From: Diphasiastrum complanatum
Taxonomy: Eukaryota; Streptophyta; Lycopodiopsida; Lycopodiales; Lycopodiaceae
NCBI GenBank assembly: GCA_029204225.1
Contig: CM055111.1
Coordinates: forward strand, 8,754,864-8,818,863
Direction: 5' to 3'
Length of the DNA: 64,000 bases
Position numbers and translations under genes: made by a program. The notes below the pieces were generated by a model. The model saw nothing but the letters and a program-made list of their open reading frames with translations. It was not told the origin of the DNA and made no database searches. Shown here piece after piece: positions 32,501 to 44,800 of this stretch. The first letter of the stretch is position 1. The number at the start of each line of letters is the position of its first letter.

Positions 32501-33075
32501 AAAAATAATGAAGTAGTAGCTGAGGGCATACTTGCAAGGTGGTTGTATAAACTTCAAGCTTAGATTTTGGATCATCATGCAAGTGTTGCGGATACTGGAA
32601 AATTGAGTAAGTTATGGCATGAGAGGTTTGGACATCTAAATTACAAAAGTCTACAAGTCTTGAGGAAATTTAACATGGTTACAGATTTACCTCAAGTCGT
32701 TTCTGATCACAAGGTTTGTGAAGGTTGTGTCTTAGGCAAGCATCATATGAAGAACTACCAAGGTTGTAGAGAATCCAGAGGAAGCTTACATGGATCGGAA
32801 GACAAATGTAAGTCATTTGAGAGTGTTTGGTAGTATTGCTTATTTCTACATACCTAAGGATTCAAGGAGCAAATTGGATTCTAAGGCGACCAAGTGTTTA
32901 TTTCTTGGTTATGATAATCAAGGGAAGGGATACATGTTATATGACTTGGAGGGTAAGAAAATAATCATAAGTAAGGATGTAGTCTTTGATGAGGAAGCAG
33001 CTCATAAAGATACAGAGATATATTTTGATAAGGATCAAGATGGAGGAATCCCTATATTATGTGAGGAGTTATGAC
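32501..33075 (+). pseudogene. Copia relic G: integrase without catalytic core
   Basis: The zinc-binding region is present (LWHERFGHLNYKSLQVL, then CEGCVLGKHHMKN). At about 32765 the sequence leaps to NVSHLRVFGSIAYFYIPKD and CLFLGYDNQGKGYMLYD, which normally follow the catalytic core. The roughly 150 residues that carry the D-D-E triad are absent. The deletion joins frames out of phase. The element was therefore unable to integrate autonomously. Confidence 0.8.
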
Positions 33076-33299
33076 AGGAACCTGAATCGACACATGTATC
33101 GCCTATGCCAATTCAAGAACCTAGAGTGACTTTGGTTGAGATAGGAAAGAGGAAGGAGAGATCAAGTATATGGGATACTTATTCACCTCCTACTTCACCA
33201 GGCAGGAAACATCCTACATCAGAAGCTAGAAGATTGCCTAGATAGTACTATGAAACTATCAAAGATAGTGCTATTATGGAACAAGGAGAGTCCAGTGCG

Positions 33300-34499
33300 C
33301 ATGGAACTAGGAGATCAGCTAGACTTGAAAAGCAATATGAAGATCAAGATCGACAGGAGGTTCCATAGGAGGATTATCATGAAGATGGGGATGTACATTT
33401 TGCATTTATGGCCACAATATTAGAAACCAAGGATCCATCTACTTTCAGAGAGGTTGAAAAAGAGGATATTTGGAGGAAAGCTATGATTGAGGAGTATGAC
33501 TCAATCATGAAGAACAAGACTTGGAGACTTGTTCAATTACCTATAGGTGAAAAGGCCATTGGATGCAAGTGGGTCTATAGAACTAAGTACAAATCAGATG
33601 GTTCTATAGATAAACATAAGGAAAGATTGGTGGCAAAAGGTTATGCTCAACATGAAGGGATTGACTATGAGAAAATTTTGCACCAGTTGCTAGGTCTACT
33701 ACTATGAGGACTGTTTTATCATTGGGAGCTTAGTTTGGATGGGATATTCAACAAATGGATGTAAAGAGTGCATTCCTGAATGGATTGCTAGAGGAAAAAG
33801 TCTACATGGAGTAGCCAGAGGGACACATAGTAGCAGGAGATGAAGACAAGGTTTGCAGTTTGGACAAGGCACTATATGGACTTAAGCAAGCACCCAGGGC
33901 ATGGTACATGAGGATTGACACATACTTTGAGGAGCTTGGCTTTCAGAGAAGTAGTTCGGAGCATACACTTTATGTTTTGATCAGGGATAATCATATCGCT
34001 ATTGTAGTGATGTATGTGGATGATCTTGTTATTACAAGATCAGATCATAGTATGATTCAGGGAATCAAGAGAGATCTCTCATCAGAGTTCGATATGAAAG
34101 ACCTTGGTTCACTACAATATTTTCTTGGGATTGAGTATGGAGAGTAGCACATGGACTATTTATTTCTTAATCTAAATATGCTCATAAACTTCTTGAAAAA
34201 ATCAATATGTCAGAGTGCAAGCCTACTTCTACACCATATGATAGTGGATGTAAGCTTACTAAAGCTGAGGAAGATTAGGATGTAGATGAGACGTTATATA
34301 GAAAGCTTGTTGGAAGCTTAATCTATCTAACTACTACAAGACCAGATATTGCTTATGTTGTGAGTATGGTTAGTCAGTTTATGGCTAAGCCTAAGCAGAT
34401 TCATTGGAAAGCTGCTAAGCGAATACTCAGATATATACATGGCACTTTGAGATTTGGTATTCTCTATGGTAGACAGGATGATTTGAAGTTACAGCCCCC
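33300..34499 (+). pseudogene. Copia relic G: reverse transcriptase
   Basis: RT blocks are [87 protein letters not shown], the catalytic VVMYVDDLVI, DMKDLGSLQYFLGIE, and near 34300-34470 RPDIAYVVSM and HWKAAKRILRYIHGTLRFG. Frame changes occur near 33690 and 34147, with several stops. The element is cut off at about 34499 before RNase H; no 3' LTR is seen. Confidence 0.85.
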
Positions 34500-34800
34500 T
34501 TGGGTAAGCACTAATTAAGTTGTAAGTTGTACATAACTCATGGGGCATGTTATTAACTAAATACATGAGACCCTCCTTTTGTAAGTTGAGTAAATTAGTG
34601 CAAGTGGCCCACTTGGCCAAGTAGCTCACTCCTATGGTTGACACCTAGACTTTCCATGCATGTAATTGAGGTGCTTGCCTCACAAGGGATTTGGAGGACC
34701 CACGCCCTCTCTCTCTCTCTCTAGCAATTCATTTCTTCTTCTAACTTTTGGTGTTGTGAGGTGCTTATGCCCTTGTATGTGATGTTTTCCATAGCTAAGT
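34500..34800. other. Spacer with short (CT)n
   Basis: Possibly part of an LTR. It contains (CT)9 at about 34706-34723. No coding content. Confidence 0.4.
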
Positions 34801-35925
34801 TTCTCAAGCTTTCATAGTTGATCTAGTATTGAAGTTAAGATACTCCATAGCTAGGTCTTGAAATTTATCATCCTCATGGTAAGTGAAATCCTTCAACCAA
34901 CATAAATAAGAATTATAATCAACAACATCCATACATTTAACAGTTTCCAAAGAAGAAAACATATAAGGAGAAGAAATATCCACATTTCCATTCAATTCAA
35001 TGAGAGAGTCGTTATGTAGAACGACAAACTGTGGGTTACATAGTTTTTCTTTAACGACTCCTTCCTCTCATAGAACCACGCCTTACCCAGGTATGATGTC
35101 TACTTTATCCAAATTCATTACATGGAAATCTAATTTACCCTTATATCCTTGAATTTGTACAAGAAGACGTGGGACTATTCGGGCCCAAACTTGGCTCTCT
35201 GCTCCCATGGCCAGCTTTAGCACATAGCGATGGTCACTTTGCTTTGTTTCCACCTTTAATTTCTACAATAACTTAGACTCAATAAAAAATATTTGTTGAA
35301 CCATTGTCAAATAATATTGTTACGACTTGGCCTCCAACGGTCCCATTCATCCGAATAAGATCGTGGGGACCAAAAACTGCCATATTAAAACAACAATGCT
35401 CACAACTAGAATTATTAGCAAAGGTTAGGTCAATGCTTGAAATGGTAGAGTTACCTGGCCCCTTAAAGGAAGCCCCTTTAACATTTTTCCTTTTCTTCAG
35501 GCACTCCTTTGCAACATGACCCGGTTCCATGCAATTGAAGCATAATTGTCACTCCTGGCCTTTGCGAAGGTTTCTTGGTCCATCGAGGATCATTTCTTTG
35601 ATCCACTCGATTCCAAGGGAGAACCCTTCACTTTTTATTTTCCTTTCTTCGAAAAGAATGTCTTTTACCCTTTTCTTCGGGTTGGCCAATAGGCTCAGGC
35701 TTAGCTACTACACGAGTATCATCGTATAGCTTAGCATAGCGAACAACATCCTCGAGAGTTTGAGGCTGGTTCCTCCTTACTTCGAGTCGAAAGTCTTTGG
35801 GCAATCCCAAAATAAAATGCAACTTGACTAAAGCAGGATCTATTCTTGTAGCAAAACAAGAATATACCTCCTGAAAATCTTGCAAGTATGCATCCGAGGA
35901 CCGGTTCCCCATGTGAATCGTTGCA
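34801..35925 (-). pseudogene. Ty3/gypsy relic D: gag, zinc knuckle and protease
   Basis: Reading down from 35912: SSDAYLQDFQEVYSCFATRI, LVKLHFILGLPKDFRLEV (Retrotrans_gag core), a Lys/Arg region, the knuckle CFNCMEPGHVAKEC (about 35550-35510), then the protease ILFDNGSTNIFY and farther down GKLDFHVMNLDKVDIIPG. The catalytic triplet is D-N-G, unlike D-S/T-G, and the sequence has stops at about 35279 and later. Reading can be followed to about 34804. The upstream end is fused to a copia RT fragment at about 35925. Confidence 0.75.
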
Positions 35926-36215
35926 TACTGGCAATGGTAGTCATCCGAGCAGTAGGAGAAAAAGTCTCCTCATAATCAATCCCCTTTTGTTGAGCATAGC
36001 CTTTGGCAACAAGCCTTGCCTTGTACCTTTCAAGGGTACCATCTACCTTATACTTGATTTTGTATACCCATTTAGAACCAATTGCCTTCTTCCCATGAGA
36101 AATATCAACAAGAACCCAAATCTGGTTCTTCATGAGTGAGTCATACTCATCTTGCATCGCATCCTCCCAACATTTTACTCCCTTGGCCTACTCATACATA
36201 AAACAACAATTTTTA
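35926..36215 (-). pseudogene. Antisense copia RT N-terminal fragment
   Basis: Reading down from about 36210: [77 protein letters not shown]. It then runs without a stop into gypsy gag (SMQRFTWGTG...) at about 35925, producing a chimeric 105-codon ORF. This is a breakpoint between two element classes and not a gene. Confidence 0.85.
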
Positions 36216-37260
36216 ACCACATATAGATTAGGAAGGGCTTACGAATGACATTAACCTGACAAGCTTGAATAGACATCTATTGTAGCAATGGTTGTTGAGC
36301 TTAGTGCAAATGCCACTAAATAGACTTTCCCACTACATCATCAAGGGTTGTTCCATTTGAAGATTAGATGAGTAGCATAGGGCTAAAAAGCCTCAGTGTT
36401 TCCCTATTGCATGCAAAGCAGAGAGCAACTCTAATCTTTAACCCAATTTAGCTCAAAACTATAGCTCAACATATTGCATTGTGATTACATTTTACGCACA
36501 CATAATTTGCCTTGCATTGGGGGTATGAGAACATTTTCCACACCAACATGTATGTGAAGTGAAGTCTTGGATGCATTAGTTGATTGCTTCATTAGCTTCA
36601 AAATGGTAACATCCACGCACCAAACTTCACCTTGCTTTGAATTTTGACAGGCAACCTCACCTTTGGTATAGGTGGTAAATTCTTTCATATTACTATTACA
36701 GTGTAGATCTTGAACTATTTTTAGATTTGACATTTCCTGGATAGTAGCAAAATATCCCAGATTTAACTTCAAATATTGATTTTATGAGATTTGCTTTAAG
36801 CTCTAAACACAGATATTTTTTAATATCGTAAAGACTCCTTATTTGGGAAAAATGTGCATTAAAGAGGTTTTGCAAACCGCTATATAAAGAATGAGGGATA
36901 CAAAGGACTCCATAATGGAATTGGTGGTTGACGAGAGTATAGACCTGATGGTGTAGCTCAAGGGAGGCTAAGTTGTGACATAAACGAAAATTTCTTGAAA
37001 TTTTGGTTTCTAATGGATTTGCTCGTGTGGATCTCTCCAAAGTTGCAGCCATATAGAGTTGGCCTTAGGCATGTGATGTTTATGAGCTTCATATTTTTCT
37101 CAATCTTGCTATGCATGTACATAAGTGTGTTCTTGACTTTGTTATTGTTGCTCATCATTTAGATGTGTTATAACGAAAGCATATTATTTTTCAATAAAAT
37201 TTTTTCTATTTATGGGCTCCTATTATAGCTAGACCTAATTTTGATCATAAACTTTTTGTT
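36216..37260. other. Intergenic with unmatched minus-strand ORFs
   Basis: Two overlapping minus-strand ORFs (36485-36772, 36696-37052) do not resemble any family I recognise. GAGGTTGCC-type simple features are absent. Probably decayed element sequence. Confidence 0.35.
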
Positions 37261-37269
37261 GAGACAACA

Positions 37270-37842
37270 CTACCGTTGTAGGTATTGGCGCTATTCTTCC
37301 TCAACCTATTGGTGTTATGGCTTTTAGGATCTCATTGTTTATGTCCTTATGAAACTTATTCTATACATAATTCCTTGTTAATGTTTATACTCTTAAAAAT
37401 TGGTGACATAGTTATGGACTCAGCTCATTACATTCACCGCATCCATTTACATTTACTTTACTTTGTGCATAAGCAGGCCTTGGGCCCTTTTTTATTCATT
37501 AGTGACACTTAGACTATATGGTTGGCCTTGGCCTTATTATTCATTATTAGACATATTACTGGAGAGTGGGGGCCTTCTTGGAGGGTGCATTATTTTCCCT
37601 CCTAGTTGGGCCCTAGCCAACGGAAGCTTCTGTTTAAGGCTTTCTCTTGGCTATAAGTAGGGAAACTGTGTCATTTGCCATTCAGCTGATGATATTGATC
37701 TCTCTCTTTAGCCTCCTTTCCTGCTTTCTAGGGTTAAGTCTTGCTTATGTGCTGCTTTCATAACTTAAGTCTTGTTTATGTGATGCTTTCATAGCTTAGC
37801 TCTAGATCAGCTGTGGCTCTATTCGCAACTTGGTATCAGAGC
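37270..37842 (+). promoter_or_regulatory. Putative 5' LTR and primer site of a gypsy element
   Basis: TGGTATCAGAGC at 37831-37842 follows CGCAACT. The upstream 500 bases include TATA-like ATAAGTAGGG (about 37650) and repeated GTCTTG.TTATGTG.TGCTTTCATA phrases at 37737 and 37767. It is a plausible LTR, but the 3' copy was not found (the LTR-like sequence at 41,042 is different), so the left boundary is a guess. Confidence 0.5.
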
Positions 37843-38420
37843 ACTTTCCTGATTGCTGAATTTCAGGTCTGATTTTCTGATTGGGGGCCCATTTTCCTTG
37901 TTGATTTTTCTCTTTTTGTTGAGGGCTTTCGTCTCTTTGCTTCAGCAACATTCAGCACAGTTTGGAGGAGGACCAGCTCCCATTAGAGCATTTTCCTTGG
38001 CGGAGCTTTAGCGGATAGTTAGCGGAAGTACTTCCGCTAAATTTGGTGGCCAGAAAAAAAAAAATCTGGGCAAATTATTTCTGGCGCCCAAGTTCCAACC
38101 CTCCATCACCCATTTTTAGCTTGTTTGTAGGCTTTCCAGCGCCCAATTCCCTCATCTCTTTCATCTGTTCCTCTTTCCATTTTCAGCCCTCTCTTATTTT
38201 TGTTTGCAGGCTGTCCAGCTGTTTCATACTTGTCACTTTCGTCCGTTTTTGTCTCTATTTGTGGCCATTTTTCACACCTTGTTTGCAGGCTGTCCATCAC
38301 CCATCCTCAACCAAATTTCATGAAATTTCGACTCCGTTAGATATTCCAATTTGTCACTTGCCTCTTGGCTATCCAGCGCATTTTTTTACAGCCTTCATTT
38401 TCACTTTTTTCATTTGCTGA

Positions 38421-39600
38421 TTGTTGTCCTTTCTTAGTTGTGATAATAGTGGTTTTAATAGACTAATTTGGGGTGATTACAAGAGTCCGTCTCTCAAGTT
38501 TTTGTCTATTCCTTCCACTATCATTATGGCACATTCACCTACCCTGAGTGAGACTACTCAAGAAACCTTATTCAATCAGTTTCATCACATGGATGAGACC
38601 CCTGGCCTCGTTCTTCGCTTCGATACCATTATGACCGGCTTTGCTACTATGCAATCACAGATTGATTCTATATAGCCTCATGGTCCTAGTAAAGCTCCTA
38701 TTATTTGGGACTCCCCCTCCACTTGGATTTCCATCTTCCTCTGCTAGTCAGCCTAGTGGTGGACCGTTCATTCCACCTAATCCACCTCCTGGTTTCTTTT
38801 CACGTCCCCCACTTCCTGAGCCACACTTTACTCGAGAATTTCGTGATAGGGTCCAACTTGCTACCTATTCTGGTTTCTCTGATGGGAACTTATTAGAGAA
38901 TTGGTTTGCCAAGCTTGACACATATTTTCAGATCTACCCTAAGATTGATCCTCAGAAGATCCAGTTGGCTGCTTTACATTTAGATGGACGCGCCACCACA
39001 TGGTGGCGAGTTTATAGAGTTGATCCTGATCGAAAAGGGCTCCATTTATGGCATACTTTTCACCGTGAACTCCGTCATGCTATGATTGATCCCAACATGA
39101 TACATTCAATAGTCTCACTCAGACCAGTGATCTTTTTTCTTATACAGATCAGTTTATGGATCTTTCTTATCTTTTCACAGATCTACAGCCCACTGAGCTT
39201 AATTCTCGTTACATTGTTGGGCCTGATTTACTTCCTGCTACTTGCCATGCTCAGCTTGGCTATGCTACTTGGACAGGGCGTCCTGGTCCTCGCTCCATTT
39301 GGTTACGTGTACGTATTACAAGTTGTGAGTATATTGCTTCAATTGATACTGGCAGCACTCATTCTTTTATTAACAGTTATATCACTAGTTGGATTCGTGC
39401 TTCACCTATTCCTGCTTCACAGCCTTTCATAGTTGAGGTTGTCAGTTCCCATTCTTTTTCTAGTTCTCAGATGTTTCAGCGTTTACCATACCGCATTGGA
39501 GATTATTTGGATAGAAAGATCTTTACATTATTCCTATGGAGCGTTATGATCTTATCCTTGGTGCTGATTGGTTTGCATCTCTTGGAGCCGTTACACTGGA
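38421..39600 (+). pseudogene. Ty3/gypsy relic E: gag and protease
   Basis: An N-terminal piece (MAHSPTLSETTQETLFNQF at about 38527) is followed after a stop by a Pro-rich stretch (FIPPNPPPGFFSRPPLPEP) and the Retrotrans_gag core: FRDRVQLATYSGFSDGNLLE, NWFAKLDTYFQIYPKIDPQK, ATTWWRVYR. A frameshift near 39105 moves the true reading into the frame of 39156-39605, with the protease SIDTGSTHSFINSYI. No knuckle is seen between them, so the gag tail has been deleted. The hydrophobic reading after 39105 in the gag frame is an artefact. Confidence 0.8.
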
Positions 39601-39659
39601 CTTGACACAGCAGACATTGACATTTGTACATGATGCAGTCACACACTCACTTGTTGGCA

Positions 39660-40070
39660 TTGATTCTTAGGGAGACTTTCAGTGTGTTACCGGGAAGCAG
39701 TTTATTCACAGTTTGTCAAAGGCTCATTGTGCAGTCTTATTATGTGTTCAGCGGGCAATACCAGTTCCTCCAGTATGTACTCCAACAGTTATTCCTCAGG
39801 TGATCTCTGAATTATTACATCAGTATGTTTCTGTCTTTTCAGAACCTACGATGCTACCACCATAATGTGATGTGAACCATCATATTGACTTGCGTCCTGG
39901 TTCTAGTCCTCCTTCTCGTCCCCCCTTATCGTATGTCTCGATCTGAACGTGATGAGCTTGAGCTTCATATTACTGCCTTGTTAGATCAGGGTCTCATTGT
40001 TCCTAGTCACAGCCCTTTTGGTGCCCATGTTCTCCTTGTTAGTAAGAAAGAGTTAGAAATCAGCTTGTGA
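39660..40070 (+). pseudogene. Ty3/gypsy relic E: RT linker and first RT block
   Basis: After the protease, frames give KAHCAVLLCVQRAIPVPP, LLHQYVSVFSEPTMLPP, HHIDLRPGSSPPSRPP and, in the 39885 frame, YRMSRSERDELELHITALLD then GLIVPSHSPFGAHVLLVSKK. This is the typical approach to gypsy RT (the last block precedes the D..R....Y motif). It ends at about 40070. RT palm, RNase H and N-terminal integrase are missing. Confidence 0.8.
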
Positions 40071-40174
40071 TCTTATTCATTACTATAAGCTCTAAATGTG
40101 ATGATGTAATTATTGTACAGTTTATTTGGTTTACTGTATATGAGTGTGATCGGGACGTGACCCGTTAGGATATT

Positions 40175-40990
40175 TTTGGCAAGAGGTGTTTCTTAAGTTA
40201 GAAACTAAGCTATAAAGGGATACTTCTGACCACTCACAAACGGATGGTCAAACAGAAAGAGTCAACCAAGTCCTAGAATATATGTTGAGAGCTTATGTGA
40301 GTAGCAAATAGTCTAACTGGGAAGAATATATTCCGTTGTTGGAGTTTGTCTATAATAGCTCGAAGCATGATACCACTTGGTATAGTGCATTCATGTTGAT
40401 GTACGGGTATCAACCTTGAGCCCCAATGGCAGTGGGACTCGAGAGAGAGCAGATACAAATTGTCAAGGATTTGCTCCAAGACATGTTGGATGTTAAAGGT
40501 TGCTAAAGAGAATGTCCAACAGATGCAAGTGTGATCTCGACATTATGCAGATAAAACCCATAGGGTAGTAGACTTTAAGGAAGGAGATGAAGTTTATTTG
40601 CGAGTTCTAGAGAAATCTGAAACTCTGCGGAGACGTAAGTGTCCGAACTTATCTCCTAGATATTGTGGACCATTTGCAGTACTAAAGAGTGTTGGAAGCT
40701 CGGCTTATAAACTGGCTTTGCCAGAAAGGTCCAAGGTTCACCCAATGTTCCATGTTAGTAGACTGAAGAGAGTGCGCAAGGACGGAGATCAAGTGATTTC
40801 CAACCAATTATCCTTCAAGGAATTTAGGTCTTTGCCACATGAGTCTGAAGAAATTCTGGATACACGGGGACGTAGGTTGAGGCATACGATCTGCAAGGAG
40901 TATCTCGTGAAGTGGAAGGATCAGACAACCGAGGAGGCTACCTGGGAGTGAGCCAATGTTCTTCATAAAAGATATCCTACCTTCCTTGCC
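40175..40990 (+). pseudogene. Ty3/gypsy integrase C-terminus with chromodomain
   Basis: About 40225 reads TSDHSQTDGQTERVNQVLE (integrase Glu region), then VYNSSKHDTTWYSAF. 40598-40951 gives PRYCGPFAVLKSVGSSAYKL, ALPERSKVHPMFHVSRLKR (the GPY/F module), then EEILDTRGRRLRHTICKEYL and VKWKDQTTEEATWE, a chromodomain core. Chromodomains at the integrase end define chromoviruses and guide integration to marked chromatin. A run of stops separates this from relic E, and it may be another element; the junction is at about 40075-40175. Confidence 0.85.
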
Positions 40991-41041
40991 GAAGAAGCAA
41001 CTTTTGAGGCCAAGAGCTTTTATGGGTGCCCGGGGGAAGTG

Positions 41042-41867
41042 TGTTAGGGCATCATTAGTACCGTAAGGAGTAGCCTTCCATGCTAGGTGGGACCCGACCC
41101 GTTGTCATTACTGGTTAGGAGGGTTCCAGGGGACATGGCTAGTGGACCCGCAGTGCTACCAGTTATATTGGTAGCCGAGGGGTCAGGTACACAATTAAGG
41201 TCACGTAGTATCCCGAGTCTAGTGATTGGCCCAGTGGGATCTGAGGGGTTAGTGGGTACAGGTGACTACCTAGCCATGTGGGCGAGCCCAGGTTAGCAAG
41301 TGCTAAGTGGCAAGCGCATGGAGTGGCCAACTAGGTAGGTACCCAGCCCTTTCGATCTAAGAGTGTGTGGGAGGAGGGTCAAGCTACTCAGTTCCAGTTT
41401 TTACTTTGCTTCCTGACTTTCTCCCTCTATCGTGTTCTTGGAGAAGGCTATTGGCCTTACAATTCGACATCTTGAGTGTGAAGAATTTTCTTTTGAGATG
41501 CAACTTGGAAGTCACGTCCCTCACATCATATAGTGAGCTCAGGATGTCCCATAGGGTATGGGTTTATAGAGAAAGTGGACTTTTTGTTTTTATGAGGTTT
41601 GGAAGGGAAGGCCAGAGAGCAGCGATGTGGAGGGAAGTGGTGACGAAGGAGGTTGTGACTCTAATGGATTTTCGTGTGGGAAAGAGACTCTTGATAGAGC
41701 GGTCTACATAGAGGCCAACAAGATAGGCCATTGTACTCATGAGCTTCTCCTAGCTGCAGAAAGTACTCTCCATATGTATTAATAGGTCCCAAACTATTGT
41801 CAAATGTCCTGATAACTCCTAAGTCGTCTCTATCAAGGACCCGTAAGCGAAGATGATCAATAACATC
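41042..41867 (+). other. Probable 3' LTR remnant of the chromovirus
   Basis: A purine tract (GGGGGAAG) directly precedes TGTTAGGGCATC at 41042, the arrangement of a 3' LTR. The region is GC-richer than its surroundings and holds no real coding region. The 5' partner is absent. Its right end is not defined, and the next element starts at 41868. Confidence 0.5.
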
Positions 41868-44800
41868 TGTAAAAATTACAGCAAATAAGGATCCTAAAAC
41901 ACTTGAAATGATGAGGAAAACAATAGATCATGATTTCATAAGATTAGCACAAGTTGAACCATCAAAATCCATCAAAAACCTATGCTTGAACCTCACTAAA
42001 TGGCCCAAATCCTTGAAGAAGGATTCACACGTGTGAAAGTACGGCCTCCCACAGTCTGAGTACTGTACACCAGACCTACATTCAATCCTATAATCATTAG
42101 TAATCACAAGTACTCAAACAATTATGAACATAGAGAGCAATTGCACCATTATGAGAGAAAAAACATGAAATTGCTTGATTGATTTTGGTGAGATATCATC
42201 ACCTATATATACATGATCCATCACGGTTTTGGGCAGGTATGATTAGCCCTAAACCTATCCCTAATGCTAATTTTGGTGGATCTTTCATCCCTACCAAGTT
42301 AGGGTTGGAATCTTGGAGATCCCTCAACAATGCAAAAATTACCAAAAATAGCTCCTATTTTTTCTCCCTTGTATCTAAGCATAATTTGGACTCATTCCAA
42401 AAGCCATAGATGCTTCTTTGGAGATGGCATACTTTGTTCTCCATTCCATGCTTGATGAACCCTTGTGGCTGCTCCATATAGATATCCTCTTCCAAAAAAC
42501 CATTCAAGAAAGCATTAGAGACATCCATTTGACATAGAATCCATCCAAAATGTGATGCAAGTACAATGATTAGTCTTATTGTGACCATCTTGGCCACGGG
42601 TGCAAAAGTTTCCTCATAGTCTATCCCTCTCTCTTGAGCATAACCTTTTGCAACTAATCTTGCTTTATGTTTGTTAACACTCCCATTTGCATTCAACTTA
42701 AGCTTGAAGACCCACTTGCATCCTATTACATTCCTTTGAGGTCTCTCAACAAGCAACCAAGTTTCATTCTCAATCAAGGCATCATACTCATCCAACATAG
42801 CTTTATACCATTCTTTGGAGTTCAATGCATCTTCAACATTAGACGGTTCTTCAAAACTAGATAAAGCATAAGAAGTGGATGAGATACCCTCAACTTGCTG
42901 TCCTTTGCCTTGATATGTGAGCCTTGATGGCTCCACTTTTGCCCTTGAAGATCTCCTTGGTGTGATAGGTGGGTTTGGTGCTTGCTCCTCCATGAGCTCC
43001 TCCTCAAAACCAAGATCTTGCTCCTCGGCCATCTTCTTCTTGATTGTTGGAGCACTTGAGCCTTCTTCAAGCATATGCATATGATGTTCATCAAAGATGA
43101 CATCCCTTGAAACAACAAATTTGTTCAAGGATGGAAGATAGACTTTGTAGCCCTTGCTTGAGCTTGCATATCCAAGCATGATCCCTCTTGTGGAAGATGG
43201 ATCCTCCTTGGTTCTTGTTTCTAATGGCACATGCACATAACATATACACCCAAAAACTTTCAAGTGATTAAGATTGGGTTTCTTTCCATACAACATCTCA
43301 TAAGGAGTTTTGCCTTCAATTGCTTTGCAAGACACTCTATTCATCAAGTAGTTTGCACATACAAGAGACTCACCCCAAAAGGATTTGGGCAAACAAGCAT
43401 CTAATCTTAAAGCCTTAGAACATTCACATAATGTTCTATTCCTTATTTCAGCAACTCCATTTTGTTGAGGAGTGTAAGGACAAGAAGTCTCTTTCTTGAT
43501 CCCTTCCTCCTCACAAAAGGCCTTGAACTCATTGGAGATGAATTCTCCACCATTGTCACTTCTAAGAATCTTGATGCTATGATTATGATGCTTTTCCACA
43601 AATAACTTGAACTTTACAAAAGTATCAAATACTTGAGACTTGAAGGAAAGTAAGAACACCCAACAATATCTTGAGTAGTCATCAATGAAGGTTAAAAACA
43701 TGGATGAACCTCCATTAGATTTGGTGCTAGCAATGTGCACATCCGAGTGTATGAGTTCAAGAGGATGAGATGACTTTGTGATGGAGTTAGGAAACACCTT
43801 CTTATGTGCCTTGGATAAGGCACAAGCTTCACAAACCTTGTCTTCCTTCCCAATAGACCTTGGTAGGCCTAAAGCATACTCCTCCTTGATCATAGCCTCC
43901 ATGGAACCCGAGTTGACATGTCCAAGTCTTTTGTGCCATAAAGTAAAGGTAGATATCTTGCTCTTCTTGGCCAATATGACAACATTAGTATCCACAAATG
44001 CATCCAGCTTATAAAGTTTGCCAAGTCTAGTGCCCTTAGCCACTATCTTACCCTTCTTCTTGATGAAACATTCATTTGAAGCAAAGTCAACATTGAAACC
44101 ATTGTCTACCATTTGGCCAACACTTAGTAGATTCTTTTTTATTGTAGGAATGTACAAAACACCTTCTATGTTGATCTTTTTGGAAGATCCTAAGCAAAGG
44201 GGAATGCTACCAACTCCTTCAATCTTACAAGCTTCATCATTTGCTGTATAGATAGACTTTATAGGTCCATCATAAGATAAGAGAGAAGAGAAAAACTCCC
44301 TTTTACTAGTCATGTGTGAACTAGCACCCGAGTCAATCCACCAAGGATCTTCTCCTTTGAAGCTTGTTGAAGAAAATATGGACATCATGAGAGAGTCCTC
44401 ATGTGAACTCTCCTCCTCCTCCTCTTTGCTCATGTTGGCTTGGCTTTGATCTTGCTTCCTCTTGAAGCATTCCGAGGCATAATGCCCCATCTTGCTACAA
44501 TAGTAGCACTTCACCTTTGATTTGTCCTTCTTGACTTTGGTGGTTGATGGAGATGCCTTTGGGGGTCCTTCTTGATCCTCAAGCTTTGTAGACTTCTTGA
44601 ATGTTGATCCTTTGCCTTTGGACTTGCCTTTGCCTTTGGTGAAGAGAGCTTGGTCATCTCCACCTTGGATGGAAAGCCTATCCATCCTCTCTTGCATTTG
44701 GCTCCTTCTTGATTCCTCGGCCATGAGCGTGCCTTGGAGTTCTTCAAGTATGGGTAGCTTACCCATAATTGCATATCCCTGAACCAAATTGTCAAATTCA

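Noticed and set aside
39105-39432. Multi-pass membrane protein-like C-terminus of a 263-codon ORF
   Set aside because: The hydrophobic reading begins exactly where the gypsy gag frame is lost; the true frame there continues as the gag tail and protease.
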